A stretch of DNA of 64,000 nt, taken from positions 611,212-675,211 of the forward strand of contig NZ_ABVL01000001.1 of assembly GCF_000173075.1 (NCBI RefSeq), in the 5' to 3' direction. Below are positions 16,312 to 25,426 of this stretch, one piece after another; positions within the stretch are counted from its first letter, which is position 1, and the number at the start of each line of letters is the position of its first letter. The position numbers and the translations under genes are program-made. The notes under the pieces are model-generated. The model was not told where the DNA came from. It saw only the letters and a program-made list of their open reading frames with translations, and made no database searches. This stretch comes from Chthoniobacter flavus Ellin428. GTDB lineage: Bacteria; Verrucomicrobiota; Verrucomicrobiia; Chthoniobacterales; Chthoniobacteraceae.

Positions 16312-16370
16312 GACCCCGGTGTAACCCGCCAGGGCGCGTGGCCAAAGAGGAAAAAGGGGGGGCGGGGTTT

Positions 16371-16450
16371 CCTATTCTTCCTATCGGTCCTATATCTCCT
16401 ATCCCACCATCGCGAATAGGAGGAATAGGAAGGATGGGAGCTATAGGAGA
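16371..16450. repeat. ATAGGA/TCCTAT palindromic intergenic repeat, copy A
   Basis: The left arm is a run of CCTAT units (CCTATTCTTCCTATCGG and following). The right arm carries AATAGGAGGAATAGGAAGG and CTATAGGAG, its imperfect reverse complement, separated by about 10 bases. Transcripts would fold into a long purine/pyrimidine hairpin. It abuts the true stop codon of the ATP-grasp gene (16456). The same family occurs near 43902, 56168 and 63945. Confidence 0.8.
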
Positions 16451-16455
16451 GCCTC

Positions 16456-19024
16456 CTAAAACCCCCGCAACATCGGCTGCGTGACCTGCCCGATGCGCGC
16501 CTGGTGATTCAGGAAGCTGTCCGCAATGACCGTGTGGACGTCCATCGTGGACTGCATCAGCCGATCGAGCAGTGGCTCCAATTCGTCCGGTTGCACGTGC
16601 GCTGCCCGGGCCGAAGCCGGTGGCCGGCTGGTCTTCATCGTGGGCGATGCGGACGAAGGCGCGCCAGTCGATGCGCTTGATCTGGTGCACCAGTTCTTCG
16701 ATGTCCGCGGGCGCGCTGGCTTGTTCGGTTCCTTCTGGGGCGAGGCTTTCGCGGAGCAGGGCGCCGCATTTCATGAGGCAACGCAGCACACTGCGCGGTA
16801 CCTCGCGATGCTGGTAGAGCAGTTCGAGCACGGGAATCGGCTCGGCGCGCATTTGGAAAATGCGCCGGTAGGCGTCGCGGCAACCCAGCATGCGCAGGAA
16901 AACGCTGAGCTCGATTTCGCTCGCGTGGGCGTCGCCGCCCGGTGCCGCGGCCAGGGTCGAACTGAGCGACCGGACGGAGTTGGCGGTGATCACCGCGCGC
17001 TCCAGCAATTGGCCGATCTCGCAAAAGCGCCAGCCGTCGTCCGCGAGCATCGTGTTGTCGGCAATGGCGAAGAATTGCGGGATAAGCTGGGTCGCGGCTT
17101 CCGACATGCGGCGGGTGATGCGCACCGCTTCCGGCTCGCTCAATCCATCGCGATAACGCGTGCGCTGGAAACGCATTCGCAATTCGCTGAGCGTGGCCCA
17201 CGCCTCTGGGCTGAGCGAGTCCTGCACGCTTTCCGCGTTGTACATCGCCCGCAGGAAGGTGCTCACCACGCTGCCGGGCTCGGGCAGTAAGACGAGACGG
17301 TAACGATCCAACCGATTGGCGATGCTGCGGCGGCTCGTGCCGGCGCTTTTTTCGAGCGGGGGCAGCAACCGGTTCCAGACAGGGCGATATGCTTTGCGCT
17401 CAGCGCTGTTGAGTTCTTCGGTCTCCAGCGTTTCGACTACCTGGATGAGGTGGGCCTGATGATGGGCCCGCTCGAGATAGCGGCCCATCCAGTAAAACGC
17501 TTCCGCCACGCGGCTCGTCACCTGGCGGGGGGCAAACTCCGCATGCGGCGTCCGGCGGGCGAGCGTCGGCAGGAGGGTATTCGTGCTTTCATCCGCCAGC
17601 ACCCAGGAGTCCTTGCTCGTCCAGCCAAAGCCGAATTCGCCGCGTGGATCGACGCGCGAGAAGACCCGCGTGAGCGCGCCGGGAAAGACGTCGAAATTCG
17701 CGCCGCTGCGCGCGGCGAAAAGGATGTGATCCTGCGGATGCTCCACGCGCTGCCCGTCATCGAAGCAAATGGTCGGTGCGCCTTCGCTGTGCGGCTGGGC
17801 GACATAGTGCGCGGGGTTCTTGCGAATCTCCTGGCGCAAGACCGCGTCGTCGCGCACAGAGGCGCGCTCCCACGAGCCCGAGGTGCTCTCGCGCGAGATC
17901 GGCCGGATGCGATAGTTTTCCAGATTCTCCAGCACCATCTCGCGCTGGTCGATGTCGCCGAGCCAGTAGGTCGGCACTGTCGGCAGGAGCGGGGCTTCGT
18001 TGAGGTAGTAGCGAATGATCTGCGACGCGAAGGCGAGCAGGGAGCGGTCGTCGGCCAGTTGCGATCCCACGGCGTTGACGAGCGCGACGGTACCCTTGCG
18101 CAAGCAGTGCACCAGACCGGGGACACCAAGCATCGAATCCGAACGAAAGACGAGGGGATCGAGCCAGAAATCCGCGACGCGATTGTAGATGACATCCACG
18201 CGCTCCAGTCCGCGCACGGTCTTGAGGAACACGCAATCGTCCAGCACCAGCAGGTCGCCGCCTTGCACCACAGGGATACCCATGCGCCGGGCGAGAAAGC
18301 TCTGCTCGCTGGAGACCGCGCTGCCCGCGCCGGGAGAGAGCAGCACCACGGCCGGTTCACCACCGCGGCTGGTATTGGTCTCGCGCAATCGTTCCATGAT
18401 GGCCAGCGGCATTTCCGCGAGCGATTGCACGGCGGTATCCTGGAAAATCTCCGGCAACACGCGGGCCAGCGCGCGGCGGTTTTGCATCATGTAGGAAATG
18501 CCGGTGGCGTGGCCGAAATGATGATGCTTCACCTGCCATTTTCCGCGCGCATCGCGCGCCACGCACATACCGCTGAGGTGCAGATAGGCATTGCCAGGAC
18601 GAGGGAGGTGGATGCAGGCGTTTTGAAAATGCGGGCTGCCCAGCACCGCATGGATCGGCACCGCGCCCGCGCGCAGAATCTCCCGCTTGCCATAGACATC
18701 GGCGAGGAAGTGCTCGAAGGCCCGCAACCGCTGGCGAAATCCCGCGACCAGCAACGCCCAGTCTTCGCTCGCGAAAATGTGCGGCAGCACATCGCAGGTC
18801 CAAGGCTGACGCCCCCACGGATCGTTGCGGATCACATCGAAATTCACGCCCATCTCGCGCAGCGTCGCCGCCATGCGATCGTCCAATGCCCGCAGGTCCA
18901 CCGAACGGAGTTGCCCGAGGTCCTCCAGCAGTTTCCGATACGACGGACGCGCCGCGTTGTCCGGGCCGAGCACCTCATGCCAGGGAGCCGGCATAGTACG
19001 TTGCGTTGGAAAGGCGGTTGCCAT
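16456..19024 (-). CDS. Circularly permuted ATP-grasp (type 2) / Alpha-E fusion protein, frameshifted near C-terminus
   Basis: A large cytoplasmic protein in which a circularly permuted ATP-grasp domain (former DUF404/DUF407, about 20-480: RAGAVPIHAVLGSPHF, VVLLSPGAGSAVSSEQSFLA) is fused to an Alpha-E domain (former DUF403, from about 500: RVAEAFYWMGRYLERAHH). Homologues sit in putative peptide or amide-bond-forming clusters, often with a transglutaminase-like protein; none adjoins it here. In one frame the protein runs on to 16256 with a Pro/Ile-rich tail that is repeat DNA. The real C-terminus (QPDELEPLLDRLMQSTMDV to LRGF, stop 16456) is in another frame. The shift falls at CCCGGG 16605-16610; dropping one base joins the frames. 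Repaired length is about 856 residues. Confidence 0.85.
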
Positions 19025-19174
19025 GGGCGCCCGGGAGAGTCCGTACGGAGCCGGGAAGGGTCAAGCGGCGAAGTATCGCGTTCTCGTGAAATCAGAGACC
19101 ACGAAGTTTCCCCATCGCGAAACGCGCTCATTTTGTTGAAGACAAGGAAGGGAGCGGCTCGGATACTCGCCGCG

Positions 19175-21253
19175 ATGTCCACTTTCCCCCGTTGGATCAT
19201 TCTGGCATGCCTCATTGCCTTGAGTGGAACCATGCTGGGTGCGGCTGCGCCGGCGGCGAAGCCTTTGCGAAGTGTGCGCGAAATCCGTGCGCTCAGCCCT
19301 GCGGAAGTCCGGGGACATCCGGCTGCCATTTTGCGCGGCGTCATCACTTATAGTGAGGCGACCTGGTTTCTGACTTTCTTCAGCGACGAGACAGGCGGCA
19401 TCTATCTCGGCACCGCGGCTGACCGCCAATTCAATCCGGGCGACCGGGTGGAAGTCACGGGTGTGGTCGCGGAGGGGCTCACTTCGGAAATTGTGACGAG
19501 CGAGAAGGGGACGGCGCCGGAGATTCGTGTGTTGAGCCATGGAGAATTGCCCGAGGCGACGGCCGCTGTGGCGGAGCGTCTGGCCGATGGCTCCTACGAT
19601 GCCGACTGGATTTCAATCCGGGGCAACGTGCGTTCGATCAAGCGCGTCAACGACCGGGTGCGCCTGGACCTCGATCTGGGCGCTTCTTCCTTTGAGGCGT
19701 TGATTTGCGGGTTTCCCGATACCCGGGATTTGCCCAGCTATCTTTTGGGTGTGCCCGTGACCGTCAGCGGCGTCCTCGGAACGTTTGGCGATCAGCACAG
19801 CGGTGTCACCCGGACGGTGCTCTATGTTCCCGCGGTCGAACAGTGCCGGCCTGATGCCACCTTTCTGGAAAGGATGTTTGGTGAAGCGCCGCGCAGTTAT
19901 CACACGCTCTTTACCAAGGCGAGCCCACCGGATCGGGTGCACGTGCAAGGCCAGGTCACTCTGGCGCGCCCGGAGCGCGGCTTTTTTATGCGCGTCCGCG
20001 AGGACGGCTACTATTCCGGCAGCCTCTGGGTGCAGACGACGCAGCCGCTGTTGCTGCGGCCGGGGCAGGTCGTGGACGTGGCCGGGCATGTCGAATCCAC
20101 GAATCGCAAACCGGTGCTGCGCGATGCGCTGGTGCGAGTCCTGAGACAGGAGTCACCACCGCCGCCCCAAGCGCTCGGACCTCACGAGATTGCAAGTGGT
20201 GACTATCATGGGGCACTCGTCTCGACGGAAGGCGTGCTCTTGAGCGCCCAACCGGGGCTGGAAGAAGACACGCTCATTCTTCTCGTCGGGCAGATGACGG
20301 TTTGCGCGCGGCTCGATGTGCGTCCTGGTGCGCCGCCTCGCGTGACGTTTCCGGCGGGCAGCCGATTGCGCGTGAGCGGAGTGTGTGTGGTGCAGGCCCA
20401 GCAAACGCCCGGTTTGAGCGTCCTGCCGCTTGCTTATCAGATATGGATGCGCCAGCCGGAAGACGTCACGCTGCTCGCGCTGCCGCCTTGGTGGACGGTG
20501 CGCCGGGTAGTCATCGTGCTGGCCCTGACGGCGTGCGTGGCCGGCGCGGCCTTCATCTGGATCTTCGCCTTGCGCCGGCGGGTCGCGGCACAGACCGAAA
20601 CGATTCGCGAGCACATCGAACAGCAGACCTTGCAGGAGGAGCGGATGCGCATTGCGCGTGAATTCCACGACACCTTCGAGCAACACCTCGTGGGCCTGGG
20701 CCTGATGCTGGAAACTGCCCAGGCGGAAATAGCGGATCCGCAGCGTGCCAGGGAGCTCTTGCGCGAAGCGGCGGAGATGACGCGACACACGCGCGCCGAA
20801 GCCCGTCACGCGATTTGGGAATTGCGCACCGGCGCGCTGGCCTCGGTCGATGTGGTCTCGCTGATTCATGATGAGTTGTCGTCGAGCGCGCAGGCGGCGC
20901 GTTTGCATTTGCGCGTGGAAGTCGAAGGAAACCGGCGGCCGTTACCGGCGGTCGTGCAGAATCATCTTTTGCGCATCGTGCAGGAAAGCTTCACCAATGC
21001 GCTGAAACACGCCCGCGCCGAGTGCGTCACGGTCCATCTGGGCTTTGGCGTGGAAGAAATCTGTCTGCGGGTGGTCGATAATGGCGCCGGTTTCGATCCC
21101 GATGCCGTCACACCGCACGATGGTGGCGGCTTTGGACTGGCTGGCATGCGCGAACGTGCGTTGCGCATGAAAGGGAATTTCGCGATTGCCAGCGCGCCCG
21201 GTCGTGGAACCGAAGTGCAGGTGCGCATCCCCGCTGTCTTTTTGCCATCATGA
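19175..21253 (+). CDS. NarX-family sensor histidine kinase with OB-like extracytoplasmic repeats
   Basis: A kinase of 692 residues from the ATG at 19175, giving a signal-like MSTFPRWIILACLIALSGT. The frame is open far upstream but only antisense to the ATP-grasp gene. The long N-terminal region (about 30-440) has at least three beta-rich units with a shared pattern: GVITYSEATWFLTFFSDETG then PGDRVEVTGVV; GQVTLARPERGFFMRV then PGQVVDVAGHV; and GVLLSAQPGLEEDTLIL. These look like OB-fold repeats. A TM helix is at about 445-468 (VVIVLALTACVAGAAFIWIF). The HisKA_3 domain has phospho-acceptor His498 in IAREFHDTFEQHL, then HATPase motifs NALKHA and DNGAGFDP. Its stop overlaps the regulator gene by ATGA, so the pair is coupled. 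Confidence 0.93.
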   Translation: MSTFPRWIILACLIALSGTMLGAAAPAAKPLRSVREIRALSPAEVRGHPAAILRGVITYSEATWFLTFFSDETGGIYLGTAADRQFNPGDRVEVTGVVAEGLTSEIVTSEKGTAPEIRVLSHGELPEATAAVAERLADGSYDADWISIRGNVRSIKRVNDRVRLDLDLGASSFEALICGFPDTRDLPSYLLGVPVTVSGVLGTFGDQHSGVTRTVLYVPAVEQCRPDATFLERMFGEAPRSYHTLFTKASPPDRVHVQGQVTLARPERGFFMRVREDGYYSGSLWVQTTQPLLLRPGQVVDVAGHVESTNRKPVLRDALVRVLRQESPPPPQALGPHEIASGDYHGALVSTEGVLLSAQPGLEEDTLILLVGQMTVCARLDVRPGAPPRVTFPAGSRLRVSGVCVVQAQQTPGLSVLPLAYQIWMRQPEDVTLLALPPWWTVRRVVIVLALTACVAGAAFIWIFALRRRVAAQTETIREHIEQQTLQEERMRIAREFHDTFEQHLVGLGLMLETAQAEIADPQRARELLREAAEMTRHTRAEARHAIWELRTGALASVDVVSLIHDELSSSAQAARLHLRVEVEGNRRPLPAVVQNHLLRIVQESFTNALKHARAECVTVHLGFGVEEICLRVVDNGAGFDPDAVTPHDGGGFGLAGMRERALRMKGNFAIASAPGRGTEVQVRIPAVFLPS

Positions 21254-21879
21254 AAACCGCTGCCATCGGAGTCCTGCTCGTCGACGATCACTTCATGGTG
21301 CGGCGCGGCCTGGCCGTCGCCCTGCGGGTCGAAAAGGATCTCGCCGTGGTCGCCGAAGCGGGCAATTGCGAGGAGATGCTGGCTGCCTATCGCCAGCATC
21401 GGCCCGACGTCGTGCTCCTGGATTGGCGTCTCCCCGGGCCCAACGGCGCGGAAGCCACGGCTCTTCTTCGTGAGGAACATCCCGGGGCTCGAGTGCTCAT
21501 GTTATCCGCGCTGGATGGCGACGAACATATTCACCTGGCCGTTCGCGCCGGCGCCGCCGGCTACGTTTTGAAATCCGCCGAGCGCGGCGAAATCATCCAG
21601 GCCATTCGCGCGGTCCACGGCGGGAAATCCTATTTTTCGCCCGGACTCGAAGCCCTGCTCCATGATCGTGCGCGCAAGGTGGAGATCAGCCCGCGCGAAC
21701 GCGAAGTGTTAGTCCGGGCGGCCGCCGGCGAGCGGAACAAAGAAATCGGCGATCACCTGGGGATTAGCGAGGCCACAGTCAAAGTTTTCATGGCGCGCAT
21801 TTTTCAGAAACTCGACGCGCGCGATCGCGCTCATGCCGTGGTCATCGCCATCAAGCGCGGGATCATCGATCCATCGTAG
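21250..21879 (+). CDS. NarL/LuxR-family response regulator
   Basis: A regulator of 209 residues. The receiver domain has acidic residues VDDH at 11-14, phospho-acceptor Asp58 in VVLLDWRLPG, and a conserved Lys in YVLKSAERGE. The C-terminal LuxR-type helix-turn-helix (about 143-205) reads ISPREREVLVRAAAGERNKE, then ISEATVKVFMARIFQKL. Start ATG overlaps the kinase stop by four bases, so the kinase upstream is its partner. The 166 bases after it hold a GGTCCTC/GAGGACC hairpin (21883-21912) without a T-run. Target genes are not evident; the following GH74 gene is one possibility by position only. Confidence 0.95.
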   Translation: MKTAAIGVLLVDDHFMVRRGLAVALRVEKDLAVVAEAGNCEEMLAAYRQHRPDVVLLDWRLPGPNGAEATALLREEHPGARVLMLSALDGDEHIHLAVRAGAAGYVLKSAERGEIIQAIRAVHGGKSYFSPGLEALLHDRARKVEISPREREVLVRAAAGERNKEIGDHLGISEATVKVFMARIFQKLDARDRAHAVVIAIKRGIIDPS

Positions 21880-22045
21880 CTGGGTCCTCTTTGGAGACCG
21901 ATAGGGAGGACCACGTAAGGTAGGCCGCCGCCCACTCGCGATGGCGTCCAACTCAGGCGTAATACTAAAGCGCTACACGCGCTTCATTGCCGGATGCACA
22001 TGGTCACCGCAGCCTCAATGCGACGGCACAACCCCCGTTTCTCCT

Positions 22046-25000
22046 ATGAAGCAAATGTTCCAAAGCCTTCTCGCTTTTGCTCGAAACGCCGCACTTGCCA
22101 GCCTGCTCGCGGCTGCTGCTACCACCCATACCTTCGCCGCTGGAGCTTGGGATACCGTTCCGCTCGGCGGCGGTGGTTTCGTCACTGGCCTCGTGAGTAA
22201 TGTCACCGGCAGCGCCATTTACTGCCGCACCGATGTCGGCGGCGCATTCCGGTGGGTGCCCGATGTCGATGGCGTCAATGGCACGTGGATTTCGCTCACC
22301 GATGACATGGTCGCCTACGGCACGTCGGGCGCTTCTTCGCTCATGAATGTCGAGTCCATCGGCACGGATCCGAGCAATGTGAACCGCGTGTATGTCGGCG
22401 CCGGCAATGGCATTTGGGGTTCGGACGACGAGGGAGTTACCTGGTATCAAATCCGCTCGAGTCTCACCGAAAATGGGAATGGAAGTTATCGCTCAAACGG
22501 CGAGCGGTTGGCGGTCGATCCGAATGATCCCAATACCGTCTGGTATGGCTCCAGCACGACCGGCCTACAGAAAGGCGTAAAGAGCGGTACCACCTGGACG
22601 TGGGTCCAAATTGCCAGCACCTCCGTGCCCTTTGGCCTTTCGGGAGCGGGCGTGACCTTCGTGATCTGCGACAAGAACAATGGCGGGCCAACGATCGTCT
22701 ATGCCGGTGTCCACGATGCGACTGCCGGTGGAATCTATCGCAGCATGGATGCGGGCGCGACCTGGTCTCTGGTCACCGGCGCCAGCCTGCCGAGCCCGCG
22801 CCGCGCGCAGCTGGCTAAAAATGGCACGCTCTACGTTACCGGTGGCACCGATGGCTGCGCCAAACTGCCGCGTGGTGGAACGCTCACCTTGCTTTCGTCC
22901 CTGCCGACCGGGGTAAGTTACAACGGCGTCGCCACCGACCCCAACGATGTCACGGACAGCAAGGTCATCGTGGCCGAAGGCAATTCCGGCAGCCAATTCA
23001 ACCGCATCTGGCGCTCGGCGGACGGCGGCGCCACCTGGGCCATGCAGCAGTACACTTTCAACGGCATGACCAGTGGTTCGACGGGCATTCCGCGCACGGA
23101 ACCGGACGGCGCGCCGTGTCTCGTCGGTTACTGGTTCGGCAACATTTCCGGTCTGCTCATCAATCCCGCAAATTCCAATGAGCTCTGGGCGGCTGATTTC
23201 TTCGGCGCCTACCGGACACGCGATGCGCAGGACCTGGGTACCACTCCCTCCGGCTGCCAGTGGTACACCCTGCAAAAAGGCCAGGAAGAAACCGTCGTCG
23301 CGGCAGTGAAAAACGCCCCGACTGGGGCGCAGCTCCTCACCGGAGTGGGGGACGTGGGCGGCTTTTGCTATCAAAACGTCTTTGAGCGGCCGACGGGCAC
23401 GGAGGGCAATAGCCTGAAAAACCCCAGCGGGGGAAACAACACGAGCCTGGACTTCTGCGAGTCGGTGCCCCTCACGTGGGCCCGCGCCTGGGTGCAAAAC
23501 GCGGCGACATACCAGCCCGGTAGCGGGGCGTTTTCACGGGATGGCGGCGCCACCTGGTCGGCCTTCGGCGCAGCCCAGCAAATCGTCGTGCCGGGCAATA
23601 GCACGAATACCTGGGTCACTTGGGACCTGACCCTCTACCTGCAGCAGCACCTCGGCGGCCCGGTGACGCTCATCCTGCGCAGCGCCACCACGGGACAGGG
23701 GCCGCTGAATTTCGCTTCGCGCGAAACGGCCAATCCGCCGCAACTGGTCCTCAATGGCACCACCACCGTGCCGGTCTCCGAGGATACCTATGTGCAGGAC
23801 GGCTCCGCGGCGGGTTCGAACTTCGGGACGGCCACCTCGCTTTTGGTGAAAACCGACGCCGCTGGTTACAACCGCTGGACGTATTTGAAATTCGATCTGA
23901 CCGGTGTGTCATCCATTACCTCTGCCACCTTGCGCCTCTATCTCCAGAGCACGGGGACGGCGAATATTACCGCGGGAGTTTATGCTGAGGATGTCACTTC
24001 ATGGACGGAAGCCGCCCTGAATTGGAATACTCGCCCGGTTTACCAGGGAACTTCCGGTGTCTATGCCTCCACTCCACCGGCGGCGATCATCAGTGGCTCG
24101 AATGGTGGCGGTGGCGGACGCATCGCCGTTTCCTCGACCGCGCCGGGCAATTTCGTCTGGCTGCCGATCAACTATTCGCAGGCCACGATTCCCGCCTATT
24201 ACAGCAAGGACGGCGGCGTGACGTGGGCGGCCTCGACCGGCGCGCCCAACTCCCCAATCGTGGGCGTCTATACGAACGGCAACAGCCTCGGCATGTCTGG
24301 CCAGTGCCTGGCGGCGGATCGCGGCAATGGCTATTTCTACATGGGTAAATTCGGCGGTTCGGCTCACCTCATCTATCGCAGCACCAATGGAGGACAGACC
24401 TGGACGCAAGTGGGTTCCGTTTCCAACGGGAACAGTTATAACATGCGCACTCCGCAACTCGTGGCCGCGCCCGTTTCACCGACCTATCCCAGCGGCGGCG
24501 ATGTGTGGCTTTGCGACGATGGCACTTACAATGGCAACGGCGGAGGTCTCTGGCGTTCCACGGACTCCGGCGTGACCTGGACGAAAAACACGGCTGTTGG
24601 CAAGACGAGCAACGTTGGGTTTGGCAAGTCTTCCTCCGGCAGTGGTTATTCGGTTTATATCGCTGGAGTGGTTGGCGGCGTGCAGGGCGTTTATCGTTCC
24701 GATGATTACGGAGCCACGTGGACGGTACTGCCCACTCCTACCATCGAGCCGATCTATGCACTGACCGGCGATCGACAGAAATACAACAGCGCGTTTATCG
24801 GCACGGCGGGCCGCGGGACATTCCATTACTACGCCAGCGACACCCAGGAAGCGGAAGACCTCTGGATTCAGTCGTCCACTCCGGGCGACACGGTATCACT
24901 GATCAACGACCCGAACTTTAGCACCGGAGCGGCGGTGGAACTCGTTTCCGTGGCCGTGGGTGATCAGATTACTTTCGTCGTTCCGAACGTCACCGCGCGC

Positions 25001-25267
25001 TCCTACGACGTCACCATTGGCATTAAGAAATATAGCAATCGCGGCATCTGGCAACTGGCCGTCGCTCCCGCCAACGGCACCTTCACCAATCTCGGTGCGG
25101 CGCAGGACAACTATGCCTCCGGCACCGTCTACACCTCGATCGATCTGGGAACATGGACACCAACGACCAACGGCGACCAATGGTTCCGCTTCACCATCAC
25201 CGGCAAAAACGCCAGCAGCTCGGGCTACACCGGGATCATTGATTATATCAAGCTGATGCCGCAGTGA
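22046..25267 (+). CDS. Large secreted GH74-type / BNR-propeller glycosidase with embedded DNRLRE region
   Basis: A protein of 1073 residues from ATG 22046 (signal peptide ending TTHTFAA). WDTVPLGGGGFVTGLV and CRTDVGGAFRW at the N-terminus are the hallmark of GH74 xyloglucanases; Asp63 in RTDVGG aligns with the known catalytic aspartate. Many Asp-box turns follow (SDDEGVTWY, SMDAGATWS, SADGGATWA, STNGGQTWT, STDSGVTWT). Around 500-710 the propeller is interrupted by a beta-sandwich region: TWVTWDLTLYLQQ through SRETANPPQLVL, then a full DNRLRE-like unit (SEDTYVQDG, YLKFDLTGVSSITSATLRLY, SWTEAALNWNTRP). A carbohydrate-binding-like domain closes the protein (about 930-1073, DYIKLMPQ). It probably degrades a plant beta-glucan such as xyloglucan; the insertion makes the exact substrate uncertain. 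Confidence 0.85.
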   Translation: MKQMFQSLLAFARNAALASLLAAAATTHTFAAGAWDTVPLGGGGFVTGLVSNVTGSAIYCRTDVGGAFRWVPDVDGVNGTWISLTDDMVAYGTSGASSLMNVESIGTDPSNVNRVYVGAGNGIWGSDDEGVTWYQIRSSLTENGNGSYRSNGERLAVDPNDPNTVWYGSSTTGLQKGVKSGTTWTWVQIASTSVPFGLSGAGVTFVICDKNNGGPTIVYAGVHDATAGGIYRSMDAGATWSLVTGASLPSPRRAQLAKNGTLYVTGGTDGCAKLPRGGTLTLLSSLPTGVSYNGVATDPNDVTDSKVIVAEGNSGSQFNRIWRSADGGATWAMQQYTFNGMTSGSTGIPRTEPDGAPCLVGYWFGNISGLLINPANSNELWAADFFGAYRTRDAQDLGTTPSGCQWYTLQKGQEETVVAAVKNAPTGAQLLTGVGDVGGFCYQNVFERPTGTEGNSLKNPSGGNNTSLDFCESVPLTWARAWVQNAATYQPGSGAFSRDGGATWSAFGAAQQIVVPGNSTNTWVTWDLTLYLQQHLGGPVTLILRSATTGQGPLNFASRETANPPQLVLNGTTTVPVSEDTYVQDGSAAGSNFGTATSLLVKTDAAGYNRWTYLKFDLTGVSSITSATLRLYLQSTGTANITAGVYAEDVTSWTEAALNWNTRPVYQGTSGVYASTPPAAIISGSNGGGGGRIAVSSTAPGNFVWLPINYSQATIPAYYSKDGGVTWAASTGAPNSPIVGVYTNGNSLGMSGQCLAADRGNGYFYMGKFGGSAHLIYRSTNGGQTWTQVGSVSNGNSYNMRTPQLVAAPVSPTYPSGGDVWLCDDGTYNGNGGGLWRSTDSGVTWTKNTAVGKTSNVGFGKSSSGSGYSVYIAGVVGGVQGVYRSDDYGATWTVLPTPTIEPIYALTGDRQKYNSAFIGTAGRGTFHYYASDTQEAEDLWIQSSTPGDTVSLINDPNFSTGAAVELVSVAVGDQITFVVPNVTARSYDVTIGIKKYSNRGIWQLAVAPANGTFTNLGAAQDNYASGTVYTSIDLGTWTPTTNGDQWFRFTITGKNASSSGYTGIIDYIKLMPQ

Positions 25268-25426
25268 GCGGGGCTCGGCGCGTTTGATCGAGCGGGGTGA
25301 GACCAGTTTCGCTGCCAGGATCCTTCCGCCAATTAAAGAGGATTGATCGCGCGCCGGTAGCCGATACACGGGTGGAGAGTGGATAAATCCTTTGTGAACC
25401 ACTCCCGATTCGCGCACAGGTAGGTC

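Noticed and set aside
14416..16419. 667-residue plus-strand frame
   Set aside because: Antisense to the esterase/SMP-30 gene; long frames opposite GC-rich genes are expected here.
16371..16450. ATAGGA repeats as a CRISPR array
   Set aside because: Units are about 8-10 bases without unique spacers, arranged as a palindrome, with no cas genes in the window.
16256..16455. C-terminal Pro/Ile-rich extension of the ATP-grasp protein
   Set aside because: It arises only after the frameshift and translates the ATAGGA repeat; the real end is at 16456.
17450..19174. Open frame of about 575 codons upstream of and in frame with the NarX-like kinase
   Set aside because: It is antisense to the conserved ATP-grasp/Alpha-E gene and has no recognisable domain; the kinase starts at 19175 with a signal-like segment.
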